Part shown: positions 48,144-58,179 of the stretch, piece after piece | How positions within the stretch are numbered: the first letter of the stretch is position 1 | Layout of the letters: every line of letters starts with the position of its first letter | Assembly (NCBI RefSeq): GCF_900186965.1 | Contig: NZ_LT906457.1 | Coordinates: 273,501-337,500, forward strand | Direction: 5' to 3' | Length of the DNA stretch: 64,000 bases | Source of the DNA: Legionella spiritensis | GTDB lineage: Bacteria > Pseudomonadota > Gammaproteobacteria > Legionellales > Legionellaceae | Position numbers and translations under genes: made by a program | Notes under the pieces: model-generated | The model's database searches: none | Told to the model about the DNA's origin: nothing | What the model saw: the letters and a program-made list of their open reading frames with translations, nothing else

Positions 48144-48762
48144 GAATAATCTCTTGCTTTAAAAATGGCACATAACCACAGGGTGTTTGTTTGGGAAAAA
48201 GATGATTGCTGATTTGCGTGACCAGCGATGCGCAGCGGCCTTCGACGCAGGCGCTGAAAAAAGTGCCGAGATCCGTGTCAAGGCGCGATAATTCCATTTT
48301 TATTGTCGGTTTGCTGTCAAATCGATAGATGAGCGCTTCTTTCTCCACGGTGACGGGTCTTGAGTTCTGTTCCAGCAAGGTGAGCAGCTGACCGGCGGAT
48401 ATGTTTGACGCGGCAGGTATTGGCGTGTCGGGGGACAACAGACGCACATTTATTTTTTTACCGAATCCTTGCAGCGATTCGCTCTCTTGCAGGAGGGGTT
48501 TATAAAGCCATTCCCCGCGTCTTTGCTTCAGATTAAAATCATAATCGGCGAGCAGGTAATAGGTATCGCTACGATGTTTGCTTTCATAATGGGAAAGATT
48601 CAGGTATGTCTCATCCAATCCATGCACGGTAATGATGGCGTCTTCTGGCCAGAAAAAACGTGATTCCCACCGCAGTGACTCCTTGTCGGCATGAGGTAGT
48701 GACGGGAATGGGATTTTGCTGCCCGTATCAATTTCAAAATTCCATACCAGACGTGTGCTCAT
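48136..48762 (-). CDS. Uncharacterised soluble protein
   Basis: This 208-residue protein (MSTRLVWNFEIDTG...) has no signal peptide or membrane helix. It alternates charged helices with strands such as TYYLLADYDFNLKQRRGEWLYKPLL and EKEALIYRFDSKPTIKMELSR. Charged residues in repeated strands recall CYTH-type phosphatase folds, but I cannot show a diagnostic motif. The ATG at 48762 has AAGGG seven bases upstream; an ATG at 48783 does not. It overlaps the start of the chromate transporter gene by 8 bp, so the two are translated together. Confidence 0.55.
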   Translation of the reverse strand: MSTRLVWNFEIDTGSKIPFPSLPHADKESLRWESRFFWPEDAIITVHGLDETYLNLSHYESKHRSDTYYLLADYDFNLKQRRGEWLYKPLLQESESLQGFGKKINVRLLSPDTPIPAASNISAGQLLTLLEQNSRPVTVEKEALIYRFDSKPTIKMELSRLDTDLGTFFSACVEGRCASLVTQISNHLFPKQTPCGYVPFLKQEIIHD

Positions 48763-48952
48763 ACTAAAACCCTTGTGAAACAAACTATTACGCTAGTCTA
48801 TTCATGGATGGATGGCAATAGGAGCGGCGACTGTCTAATCTTTCCCATGATTTTTTGTATTTAATACGGGCAAAGTGGTTTTTAATTTTTCTTTCATCAT
48901 ATTCTCTTAATAATTGGTCTTTATACTGGTTATATTTAATTGAACCCTGGGT

Positions 48953-51900
48953 ATGTCCGGCATACCGGTTATGAGAGTTGTGATGTTAATAGCCGATAGC
49001 AAAAAAAGCCTTAGTCAGTTTATTCTGGATTTATGTGGTTTCACTCTGGATAACGCTCAAGTTTCTTCCGAAACCTATGCGTTTCATCTGCATATTGCCT
49101 TCAGACGACAAACGATTCTGCAGGCTGATAAATGGGATGAATTGTGCCAGGCCGTCAGCAGCAAGCCTTTGTATTGGGAAGATCCGCTCAGTACATCCTT
49201 GCAGAGAGAGTTGAACGATTTTGCCCAGAGTATCGTTGATGAGGTGGTGCGGGCGAAAGCGGATCCCTGGGCTATCAAACTGCTCAAAACCGGCTATTTG
49301 AGCAATCTGGATAAAGCGCGGAAAAACAGTGAGCTGGCTATCAAGAAGCTGATGAATACGCCGATTGATCAATCCATCTACAGAGGTCCAATTGAGGACC
49401 CCTCTCTGGAAAAATACGTTGAGGCCCTTAAAGCGCATATCACCTATCTGGATTCATTACTGGCCCTGCCCTTTGTTCTGGAAAAATTCTGCATCCGGAT
49501 GGCTGAAAACAAGGGTGTTAATTATTTGCCTAAAAAAAGCACGGAGATGCTCACCGCCATTCTGGACACCATGGATCAGGCGATCGGTGCAGAGGGGGTT
49601 GCCTCAGGTATTTCGATTGAGGCGTTAAAAATTGCCGTTCAAATCACCATGCCGGAATTACCGATAGACGGTGAATTAATAGACACTATTTCCAGGGAAT
49701 TATTACCGTTTCTGAATCAGGTTATTGAAAATAATCAATTACTGGAACGCTGCAAGAAAAACATATTCCCTGCAAAAAATCCTGAGATGAGCCGTGCCCG
49801 TCAGGAGTTGCTGGCATCGATGGGCGTGCATTTCGATTCCCTGCAATCCATCGTGGAAAATACCTTGCTGCAACCGATTCAGGAATGTGCCAACCTGGCT
49901 GCCGGAGTGGAGGGTTTGGCTTATGAAACCATCGATGTGATTCGGAAAGACAATATTGTCGATCGCATGGAAGGCATCGGAAAAATGTTTTCCAACCTTG
50001 AGCAGATAGTCGGCGTTTCAGAGTCGCTTGACAGCGATTTGCTGCCGCCCTGGTTGCTGGAAGCACGAAAATATTACGAACAACTGCGCAAAGTCAATGG
50101 CGTAGTGGAAAAAACGGCTGCCGCCGTCAACCAGGGATTCGGGATATTTTACAATGGCGTGGCTTATTTTATTCCCGAATCCGTCCGGCAGTATTTTAAT
50201 GAACCGGATTCCTACCGAAAAGTATTGTCTACTATTGCACGCGGAAAATCTGAAGTTCGTGTTGAATCGATTTTGGCGTACCTGTCCTTTTTTGAACTCG
50301 CTAAAGCCGGTGGTATTTATGATCCCCTCGATTCGTTCGACGCTTTACGGGAACGTTTTTTTTATGCGTACATGGGGGAGTTGCAAAAAACCACCGAAGG
50401 ACTTTCTGTCGATTATAAAAAGTATAAAAAACTGGAAGAATTTTTTGCTGACATAAAACTGGAAAAGCCATTGGCCGAAAGGATCGAGGCTTTCGCCACC
50501 TCGGCGTTCGATTCGGAAGATGCGTTGCCAAAATCCTTGCGTGGGGCGGTGGCGCCTGCACAATTTGACATGCTGGTCATGATTCATCGTTTAAAGGATT
50601 TGGAAGCCGCGTTTGATGATGACACAGAGATAGATATTGCCAGGCAGGAACTTGCTTTGAAAGAGTTAACCGCGGCATTGGCGATGGTTAAAGAAGTCGG
50701 CAATGAAAGCATCACGGCCTTTGGCAACGAATTTTTACAGCCGGCGGCGGAAAGGGTTTTGCTGCGGTTTATGCAAAGGCAATTTATACCGCTTCTGGAG
50801 CAGGTCATTGATCGCCCTGAACCGAAAATCAGAGTTAATAAAGCCTATGTTAAAAATCTGTCTGATATTTACTCAAAATTAAAGTCAGGAGTTTTATTAT
50901 CATCCAAAGAGTTTCGCCAGCTCAAAGACTGCTTTGGGGACAGTGACGAATTTGTGGCCATCAAACCTCCCTTTGACGTGGCAAAATCCTTGAAAACCGC
51001 TTTGAATGGTTTTTCATCCGGCAAGGCAAAAGCACCCGCATGGGAAATTTGCGAAACGCCTCATCAGAAACTAATCGCAACCATCAAACATTCGTTACAC
51101 ACCGTAAAACCGGTGCTTGAACAAATCAGTAGCGGTTTGGAACGACAGTTGGATGCCTGTAAATTGTTGCAGGAGTTGAGTGAAGAGGGATCTGATTTAT
51201 CTCGCTTGTGTGCTAACAAGATTAAATACATTGAAGTTCTTAAAGCCAAGCTTGATGAACTGAGCTTTAGTATTGAAAATTATCCGGATCAGTTCGCTCA
51301 AGGTATAGAGAGCCTGCTCAATGGCGAAGACCTGGAGAAGGCCAGGAAAAATCTGACTGACATGTCTATGTTGTCCTTGCCCGGCAAGCTCGTTCGCTTC
51401 GCCTGGCATGTCTGGCCGTCGGAAAGCGACAATTTTGATAGCCATTTTCTGGATAATTTGCTGACTTATTATTTAAAAGACACGGATTTGGGTGTCATTT
51501 ATGAAGCGCAGCAACAATTTGTTAACGATTTGAATGATCATCCTGTCCCGGAATTAATGCCGGTGTTAAGTGATCCGTTGGCGCTTGCCAATATCATGCC
51601 CCGTCAGGAAGAAATCATGGATGAGCTTGTTAACCAGCTCATCGGCCTTGGAACCGGCGGCGAATCCCTGTGGGACTGGAGCCAGAATTTTGTCAACAAA
51701 GCCGCTTTGGACCTTATTGGCAATATTGATAAAAATACGGTCGTCAAACTGTTTCCTTACCCTTTTCTGGGAGAAATAGCTTTTCAGGTTTTTCAGAGTG
51801 GGCCGTCGAAGGCTTTGCTTGCAGGAGCTTTGGAGTCTCTTCAAAAGAAATACGGCGGCATCGTAGCCGATAAAGCCGAAGAGGTCGTGGAAGCGGCGAG

Positions 51901-54067
51901 AAACCGTCTCTACCCGCTTCTGGGCATCGAAATTCAAAAATCAGTTGAAGCCGGGGCCTACGAATACGCCATGGCTGAAAACCGGGGTGACGTTGCGCCT
52001 GAAAAACGTGATGCCTTTGCCATGTATTATTTGCAGTATCGGGCCATCAAACAACGAAATCCTGAGATGAAGACTGATGAATGCCTGCGCTTCCTGTTTA
52101 AGGCATTGCTCGACCATCCTGAGGAAGAAGGCGGTTCCGAGAGCAAAATCGATGATTTGGTGAGGGCTTTTGAGGACTTTGACAAGGAACTGTTTAAAAA
52201 GGAACACAAGGCGGATCAACTGGAAGAGACAAACAATCAATTGCAATTTCTGATAAGCAATCTGGATTTCAGTGATCCGGGCAATGACATGGTGATCCGT
52301 ATGGCGCTTATCAATCGTTTTCTTCTTATGGCGTTTGACGCTTCCGAAAAGCTGGGAACGGGGATGCGAGATGAATTGCAGCAGCAGGGACTGGAATTGT
52401 TAAGCCGGGTTCTTCAGCAAATGGAAATGACCAAACCCGAGGATAAGGAAGATGAAACCGTTTCCATTCATGATGCCGGTCTGGATGAAAGCTTTATCGT
52501 TCTTCATCCTAAATCAACGACCCCCGCAACGTTGATGCGCAATCTGAAACCGGCGCACGAAACGGCATCCAGGCTTTATTTGCAACGGTTGCAGGAGGTG
52601 TTAGGCAGCACTCAAACCAGGATTGGGCAAGCGTTCTCTGAACGTGAGCGCCGGTTAGAAGATAATGAGCAAGAGCGGCAATTAGGGCGTACCGTCGCTG
52701 CGGTGGAGTACGACAAATCAAAAAACAATTACCCGCGCCTGATTTATAAAATTGGCGCCATGCTCTATGAGGGAATCAGCCTGGTGGCTTTCTGGGCGTC
52801 AGTGATTGCCCCATTGTTAGCGGGCGGCGGTGTGACGCAAGCGCTGTTTACCGCACTTGGCATCGCCGGTGCGGTAGGCAGTGCGGCGAGCGTTTACGGG
52901 CTGGTCGCGCTGGCGGTCGTTGCAGCAATCCGTTTCACCGTGAAGCTTGGCTTTGAAATCTGGTATCACCGTAAGGAATTCAATGACATTGCCAATAATC
53001 GTGATTATTCCGTGCCCAAAAAAATCGGTCTGATAACGCTGGTGACCTTAAAATGTATAGGGTTGGCAGCCTTAAAAACTGTGTTTACCGATTATCTGGT
53101 GGCTAAAGCGACCACCCTGCTGGCCCTGGTGCCTCTCAAACGTATTCGCGAGGCAATCAAGGTTTATCCTTCCGAGGAGGCGATCACGACAGAAAAAGCG
53201 GTGCTGGACACATTAAAAACCCGTTTGCAGACCATGAAAAGGTTGGTGGATGAACAATTGAATCATCCGGAGGCAATGCTACCCGAAGATCTGGAACAAG
53301 CTTATGCGGAATTGGAAGAAGCCATGGATGACGCTCGCGACGAGCTGGATAGACAGTTGTCTTTCAATGACGTGCGTAATACCGAGGCCTACAGGAATAC
53401 ACGGAACGATTATAAAGCGGCCTATGAGCATATTAAAAACCTGTATCAATCGCTCAAGACGATCAATGAAATCGGGCAGAGTATCCATGAGGATGAACCT
53501 GCGCCGGAACGGATTGGGAACCGCGTGGACAAAGGCAAGGGCAAGTTACCGATAGAGGTGCTGCCGGAACAACCTTCCCTCGATGCGAACGGGCGGGTCG
53601 ACATGGCGGCCTATTATGCCAAAACGCATCCTTCTGTGGCTGCAGAGTCATCCAAGGGGTACGGTACTTATCTGGTCAGTGGTTTCTTCAGGCTGGTGGC
53701 TGGCGCAGGCTGCCTGTTCGGGCGTTCATCGCCTGAAGAGGGATCGGCCAAAATGGATATTATGTCGCAATCGGTCGGTAAATCCATTGACCTCATGTCG
53801 TCCAGTTTTATCTTGATGGAACGGGAGAGTACTATACCGGTTTCCGACGAGCATGAACGATTGATGGACAGCATGGTGGATTTTGATGAGGCCATCAAAT
53901 CATTCGTCATGATACCTGGACCTCATGAGTATTCAGGCAGCCTGGCAAGCTCAAGAAACGGCTTCTTTTCCAGACCCGAGAATATTATTCAGTCGAAGCA
54001 ACCGGTCGTTGAGGCAAGCGATGAGTTGAAAAGGACGAACCCGTCGCAAGAAAACTCATTGTTTTGA
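48953..54067 (+). CDS. Very large coiled-coil protein with membrane segment, candidate Dot/Icm effector
   Basis: This 1,704-residue protein has no signal peptide. It is almost entirely helical, rich in Glu, Lys and Leu with many heptad-like stretches. One hydrophobic zone (about residues 1262-1330: YEGISLVAFWASVIAPLLAG, FTALGIAGAVGSAASVYGLV) could form two membrane helices. A further coiled-coil (about 1415-1520) and a low-complexity polar tail ending ...PSQENSLF follow. Size, architecture and lack of known enzymatic motifs resemble giant Legionella effectors such as SdhA, but no homology could be established by eye. It is a single-gene unit; ATGs at 48953, 48971 and 48983 are possible starts, none with a strong ribosome site. 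Confidence 0.65.
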   Translation: MSGIPVMRVVMLIADSKKSLSQFILDLCGFTLDNAQVSSETYAFHLHIAFRRQTILQADKWDELCQAVSSKPLYWEDPLSTSLQRELNDFAQSIVDEVVRAKADPWAIKLLKTGYLSNLDKARKNSELAIKKLMNTPIDQSIYRGPIEDPSLEKYVEALKAHITYLDSLLALPFVLEKFCIRMAENKGVNYLPKKSTEMLTAILDTMDQAIGAEGVASGISIEALKIAVQITMPELPIDGELIDTISRELLPFLNQVIENNQLLERCKKNIFPAKNPEMSRARQELLASMGVHFDSLQSIVENTLLQPIQECANLAAGVEGLAYETIDVIRKDNIVDRMEGIGKMFSNLEQIVGVSESLDSDLLPPWLLEARKYYEQLRKVNGVVEKTAAAVNQGFGIFYNGVAYFIPESVRQYFNEPDSYRKVLSTIARGKSEVRVESILAYLSFFELAKAGGIYDPLDSFDALRERFFYAYMGELQKTTEGLSVDYKKYKKLEEFFADIKLEKPLAERIEAFATSAFDSEDALPKSLRGAVAPAQFDMLVMIHRLKDLEAAFDDDTEIDIARQELALKELTAALAMVKEVGNESITAFGNEFLQPAAERVLLRFMQRQFIPLLEQVIDRPEPKIRVNKAYVKNLSDIYSKLKSGVLLSSKEFRQLKDCFGDSDEFVAIKPPFDVAKSLKTALNGFSSGKAKAPAWEICETPHQKLIATIKHSLHTVKPVLEQISSGLERQLDACKLLQELSEEGSDLSRLCANKIKYIEVLKAKLDELSFSIENYPDQFAQGIESLLNGEDLEKARKNLTDMSMLSLPGKLVRFAWHVWPSESDNFDSHFLDNLLTYYLKDTDLGVIYEAQQQFVNDLNDHPVPELMPVLSDPLALANIMPRQEEIMDELVNQLIGLGTGGESLWDWSQNFVNKAALDLIGNIDKNTVVKLFPYPFLGEIAFQVFQSGPSKALLAGALESLQKKYGGIVADKAEEVVEAARNRLYPLLGIEIQKSVEAGAYEYAMAENRGDVAPEKRDAFAMYYLQYRAIKQRNPEMKTDECLRFLFKALLDHPEEEGGSESKIDDLVRAFEDFDKELFKKEHKADQLEETNNQLQFLISNLDFSDPGNDMVIRMALINRFLLMAFDASEKLGTGMRDELQQQGLELLSRVLQQMEMTKPEDKEDETVSIHDAGLDESFIVLHPKSTTPATLMRNLKPAHETASRLYLQRLQEVLGSTQTRIGQAFSERERRLEDNEQERQLGRTVAAVEYDKSKNNYPRLIYKIGAMLYEGISLVAFWASVIAPLLAGGGVTQALFTALGIAGAVGSAASVYGLVALAVVAAIRFTVKLGFEIWYHRKEFNDIANNRDYSVPKKIGLITLVTLKCIGLAALKTVFTDYLVAKATTLLALVPLKRIREAIKVYPSEEAITTEKAVLDTLKTRLQTMKRLVDEQLNHPEAMLPEDLEQAYAELEEAMDDARDELDRQLSFNDVRNTEAYRNTRNDYKAAYEHIKNLYQSLKTINEIGQSIHEDEPAPERIGNRVDKGKGKLPIEVLPEQPSLDANGRVDMAAYYAKTHPSVAAESSKGYGTYLVSGFFRLVAGAGCLFGRSSPEEGSAKMDIMSQSVGKSIDLMSSSFILMERESTIPVSDEHERLMDSMVDFDEAIKSFVMIPGPHEYSGSLASSRNGFFSRPENIIQSKQPVVEASDELKRTNPSQENSLF

Positions 54068-54111
54068 TGCGTTTTCTCTCTCGCAATATACCTCGTTAAC
54101 GGTATATACTA

Positions 54112-54324
54112 GGCTCTGTGAACCAAATTTTCTTCGCACCATTTTTTTGCGGAAAAGCCGTAGCCCGTAAGGAGGCCTGTGGCCTATTGCGGGTTTGATG
54201 TGCCAATTAGGAAGGTTATCCCGCATTACGGCTGCGCCTTCATGACGGGCTACAGGAAATTATTATTTGCTGTGCAACAATAGTTGCCTTGTTTTCGATC
54301 GGAAAAAAATTGGTTCACGGAGCC
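54112..54324. repeat. MITE type A
   Basis: This 213-bp copy has ends GGCTCTGTGAACC and GGTTCACGGAGCC and both TAGCCCG hairpin arms. It starts after ACTA, 45 bp past the stop of the giant gene, and is followed at once by a type B element. Confidence 0.8.
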
Positions 54325-54326
54325 TA

Positions 54327-54486
54327 GGTTCCATGAACCAAATTTTTCGCAAGGCGAAAATGTGGATAATTGAGTGCCATTATGTCTTTGAATGAGGCGA
54401 ATAGCTGGCTCTATTTAACGAATTCAAAGACATAATGGTGCCAATTAGCCCCATTTGCAGCTGTGAAAATTTTGGTTCACGGAGCC
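54327..54486. repeat. MITE type B
   Basis: This 160-bp element has ends GGTTCCATGAACC and GGTTCACGGAGCC. Inside, GGCACCATTATGTCTTTGAA and its complement form a long hairpin around GAGGCGAATAGCTGGCTC. It is separated from the preceding type A copy only by TA. Together the two fill most of the 476-bp gap before fadE. Confidence 0.8.
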
Positions 54487-54543
54487 TAAGCTCTATACAA
54501 CAATTATCTCGCTGTTTTACGCAATACAAAGGAAGAGATTACC

Positions 54544-56985
54544 ATGCTCACATTGTTATTCATTATTTATCTCGCGTTTACTCTTGTGGTGCTCTACCGC
54601 GCTATGGAACCTGTCGTATGGGAAATCGGCAGCGTGGTCTATCTTCTGCTGGCTACCGGCTTGCTGGGCATGCACTGGCTGCCTACCTTAAGCATCGCAC
54701 TGGTTCTGATTGCCATTGATGTGGTTATCCGCGTGGAACAGGTACGTGCCGCCATCAGTAATTTTGCATACGTGCGTGCGGAAAAATCCATTCCCAAACT
54801 GACCAAAACCGAAGAGGAAGCGTTAAACGCCGGCGATACATGGATTGAGCAGGATATTTTTACCGGTTCTCCCGATTGGGAGAAGCTCCATGCTATTTCT
54901 ACGGAACTGACGGAAGAAGAGCAGCGATTCCTCGATAATGAAACCGAGGTGTTGTGCGGCATGCTGGACGAGTGGTCTGTCATGCAGGAAGGGGATTTGC
55001 CAGAGAACGTATGGACTTTTTTAAAGGAAAAGGGTTTTTTGGGTCTGGTTATCAGCAAGGAGTTTGGCGGTAAGGGATTTTCGGCGCGTGCGCATTCTGA
55101 TGTCGTCATGAAAATTGCCAGCCGTTCCGGAGTAGCTGCTGTCACCGTGATGGTACCTAACTCGCTGGGGCCCGGTGAATTGCTGCATTATTATGGTACC
55201 GACGAGCAAAAGAAACAGTATCTGCCCAATCTGGCCAAGGGCATTGATATCCCCTGCTTTGCCTTAACCGAGCCGGGCGCGGGCAGTGACGCCACGTCTA
55301 TCCAGTCTGAAGCCACCGTTATTAAAAAGAAAGTAGATGGTAAAACAACGCTGTGTCTGCGTATTAATAACCTGAACAAACGCTGGATTACCTTAGCCCC
55401 GGTTGCCACCCTGATTGGTCTTGCGGTTACCCTGAAAGATCCGGATGGCCTGTTGAAAGGAGAAGGCGAGGAAGGAATCACCTGTTTATTGATTCCCAGA
55501 GATACGGAAAATCTTGAAATCGGCAACCGCCATTTGCCGGCGGAGCAACCGTTTATGAATGGAACGTTGCGCGGGGACAATATCGTAGTGCCCATTTCCA
55601 CCATCATCGGCGGCCAGAAAAATGCCGGTCGCGGCTGGCATATGCTGGTGGAATGTTTATCCATAGGCCGTTCCATTTCTTTACCGGCTTTGGGCGCGGC
55701 GTCTTCCACCATCGCTTATTTAACCACTGGAGCCTTTGCGCGCATACGTCGCCAGTTTAATGTGGAGATCGGGCAATTTGAGGGGGTACAGGAAAAGCTT
55801 GCTGAAATCGCCGGGTTAAACTATCTGATTAATTCAACCCGCCTGTTGACGGTTGCTGCCGTTAATCAACACAAAAAGCCGTCCGTCGCTTCGGCAATCA
55901 CCAAATATTTTAACACCGAACTGGCGAGAAAAACGGTCAATGCCGCGATGGATGTTCATGCCGGGCGGGCGGTTGTTGTCGGTCCGCGTAACTACCTCAC
56001 CTCTTTTTATCTGGGGGTGCCGGTATCTATTACCGTGGAAGGCGCCAACATCATGTCCCGTAATCTCTTGATTTTCGGTCAGGGCTCCATGGCTTGCCAT
56101 CCTTTCGTGCGTGAGGAGTTTTACGCCATTTCCCGGAAAGACAAGGCCGCGTTTCATACCCTGCTCTGGCAGCATATTCATTATTTTATGCGTAATTTTG
56201 CCAAAACGATCTGTTCCGGATGGACTGGCGGCCTTTTTATCAAGGCTCCGGATAATGATTTGAAAAGAGAATACAAACGTCTGGCGCGTTTGAGTCATGC
56301 TTACGCCTGGATGGCTGATTTGTCCCTGATAGTTCTTGGCGGTGATTTAAAACGCAAGGAGCGGCTATCGGCGCGTCTGGCCGACGGCATGTCGTACCTT
56401 TATATGGCCATGGGGGCGTTGCGTAATTACGAGGAACACGGCAAAAATACGGATGAGAAAGTACATGCCCAGTGGGCGGTGCGTTATTGTTTTTATCATG
56501 CGCAACAAGCTTTGCTGGCGTTGTGCGCTAATTTTCCACAACGATTTCTGGGGGTTTGCATGCGCCTGCTGGCCTTCCCTCTGGGACAGACCATGCGCTA
56601 CCCTTGCGATAAACTTGATCATCGACTGGCGAAAATCATGATGGGGAATAACCATTATCGTAACGCTGTTAAAAAGCGCGTTTACCTGTCCGGCGATCGT
56701 CGTCAACCCGTTGATAAAATGGAAAATACCTTGCAAATGTTGATTGAAAAAGGCGATCTCTACAAAAAAATCATTGATCTCAAACGATATAAGTTTCAAG
56801 CACTTACTGGAAAATTGGCTGAGAAAGTCAGTAACGGGCAATTGTCGCAGCAGGACATGGATGATTTGGTGGCCATCGAGCATGCTTGCTGGGATGCCAT
56901 GCAGGTGGATGAATTTACCTTTGAATCCATGCGTAATAAAAAATATGCTTCCGTGGCCGACAAACTGCCCAATCCATTTGATTAG
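54544..56985 (+). CDS. fadE: Acyl-CoA dehydrogenase, long-chain (FadE)
   Basis: FadE carries out the first step of fatty-acid beta-oxidation, oxidising acyl-CoA to trans-2-enoyl-CoA with FAD. The 813-residue length matches the large membrane-associated FadE type. Two N-terminal hydrophobic helices (about 1-55) precede the dehydrogenase domain, which shows ALTEPGAGSDATS (FAD/substrate region) and VEGANIMSRNLLIFGQG. A C-terminal extension (DUF1974) completes it. AAGGAAGAG lies at good distance from the ATG. It is a single-gene unit. Confidence 0.93.
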   Translation: MLTLLFIIYLAFTLVVLYRAMEPVVWEIGSVVYLLLATGLLGMHWLPTLSIALVLIAIDVVIRVEQVRAAISNFAYVRAEKSIPKLTKTEEEALNAGDTWIEQDIFTGSPDWEKLHAISTELTEEEQRFLDNETEVLCGMLDEWSVMQEGDLPENVWTFLKEKGFLGLVISKEFGGKGFSARAHSDVVMKIASRSGVAAVTVMVPNSLGPGELLHYYGTDEQKKQYLPNLAKGIDIPCFALTEPGAGSDATSIQSEATVIKKKVDGKTTLCLRINNLNKRWITLAPVATLIGLAVTLKDPDGLLKGEGEEGITCLLIPRDTENLEIGNRHLPAEQPFMNGTLRGDNIVVPISTIIGGQKNAGRGWHMLVECLSIGRSISLPALGAASSTIAYLTTGAFARIRRQFNVEIGQFEGVQEKLAEIAGLNYLINSTRLLTVAAVNQHKKPSVASAITKYFNTELARKTVNAAMDVHAGRAVVVGPRNYLTSFYLGVPVSITVEGANIMSRNLLIFGQGSMACHPFVREEFYAISRKDKAAFHTLLWQHIHYFMRNFAKTICSGWTGGLFIKAPDNDLKREYKRLARLSHAYAWMADLSLIVLGGDLKRKERLSARLADGMSYLYMAMGALRNYEEHGKNTDEKVHAQWAVRYCFYHAQQALLALCANFPQRFLGVCMRLLAFPLGQTMRYPCDKLDHRLAKIMMGNNHYRNAVKKRVYLSGDRRQPVDKMENTLQMLIEKGDLYKKIIDLKRYKFQALTGKLAEKVSNGQLSQQDMDDLVAIEHACWDAMQVDEFTFESMRNKKYASVADKLPNPFD

Positions 56986-57088
56986 GATCCTGGTTGCCTG
57001 AGTAAAACCGGCACCAGGTTACCTTTGTTAATGTTAAGGAAAGCTTGACCGTATATACTTTATTTATATACCAGACGAGGTTTGTAAA

Positions 57089-57883
57089 ATGGCAAAGGCA
57101 ACAATCTATCTACCGACTAAGGAAGATCTGAGGAAACTTTTCGAACTTGCGAAAAAAACTCCGGAAGTAGCCACCTATTCTCGCGAGCAATTTGAAAATA
57201 TATTAAAAAAAGCCGGTAAGGGAATTTACGAATCATCCGCGGCTGTTCGCAAGACGGTCCGTGAGTTTGAACAAAACGTTTATTTTCAAATGACGCCGAT
57301 TGGAGATACCTGGGCCGGCGAAGCACCGGCTGGCAGTGATTTCAGGAACATGCAGGGTAATATTTCCAAAAATGCCCTGACGTCACTGAAAGAGCAGGTT
57401 AAAGGCGCGCTCAAAATGGATTTTGCCATTAGTGATATCGCCCAACTGGTTCGAGGCTATAGTGTGGATGGGAAATCACTGGATCCCGAGGAGAATTCGG
57501 AAGCGATTGCCTATATGGACAAAATTTTCAACGCCTGGCTTGCGGATAAGGGGTACCTCAGTGAAGGCAGTATCATCTATGAATGCGACAGTAATGGTGA
57601 AAAACTGAAAGACAAGGCAGGAAACCCTGTCAAAGCGGATACCAAAAAGGTTTCCCAGCAGATTAATGATCCCAAGGAAGGTTTCCAGAAATTTCTGGAG
57701 GGCAAATTGAAAGGCGAGGAAATTACCTTTACCGCTCAGGAGCACAAATTTCCAAAACAAAAGCCTCGGGAAGCGCCCAAAGAGAAAGTGGCGGCATCTA
57801 CAGCCGCAACAACGGGAACTACCGCCCCGGAGACGAAGAACGAACCGGAAGAACCGTCAGCCGGTACCGGCATGAAAGGGTAA
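57089..57883 (+). CDS. Unknown acidic-tail protein, candidate effector
   Basis: This 264-residue soluble protein has no signal peptide or membrane helix. It is helical in its first 120 residues (EDLRKLFELAKKTPEVATYS) and then contains a more globular part (GYSVDGKSLDPEENSEAIAYMD). The last 40 residues are of low complexity, rich in Thr, Ala, Pro and Glu (TKNEPEEPSAGTGMKG). A glutamate-rich stretch close to the C-terminus fits the E-block often found in Dot/Icm substrates, but this is weak evidence. GAGG lies eight bases before the ATG. I recognise no family. The gene stands alone between fadE and a type B MITE. Confidence 0.55.
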   Translation: MAKATIYLPTKEDLRKLFELAKKTPEVATYSREQFENILKKAGKGIYESSAAVRKTVREFEQNVYFQMTPIGDTWAGEAPAGSDFRNMQGNISKNALTSLKEQVKGALKMDFAISDIAQLVRGYSVDGKSLDPEENSEAIAYMDKIFNAWLADKGYLSEGSIIYECDSNGEKLKDKAGNPVKADTKKVSQQINDPKEGFQKFLEGKLKGEEITFTAQEHKFPKQKPREAPKEKVAASTAATTGTTAPETKNEPEEPSAGTGMKG

Positions 57884-57910
57884 TTCGTCCGAACTATTCA
57901 CCCAGCCCTA

Positions 57911-58070
57911 GGCTCTGTGAACCAATTTTTTCGCAAAGCAAAAATGTGGATAATTGAGTGCCATTGTGTCTTTGAATGAGGCGAATAGCGGGCTCTATTT
58001 AACGAATTCAAAGACACAATGGCGCCAATTAGCCGCATTTGCAGCTGTGAAAATTTTGGTTCACAGAGCC
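57911..58070. repeat. MITE type B
   Basis: This 160-bp element, flanked by CTA and TAG, has ends GGCTCTGTGAACC and GGTTCACAGAGCC. Its internal arms GTGCCATTGTGTCTTTGAA and TTCAAAGACACAATGGCGCC form a hairpin. It differs at only a few positions from the copy at 54327. Confidence 0.8.
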
Positions 58071-58179
58071 TAGTGCCGCAGTTTGTCCGCGACACAAGGG
58101 CGCGATGCTGGTGCAGGCTTTCAAAAGCCGGCCTCTTGCTCTATCGTATACAAAGCCCGAATGTTCACGAAGAGGATGT

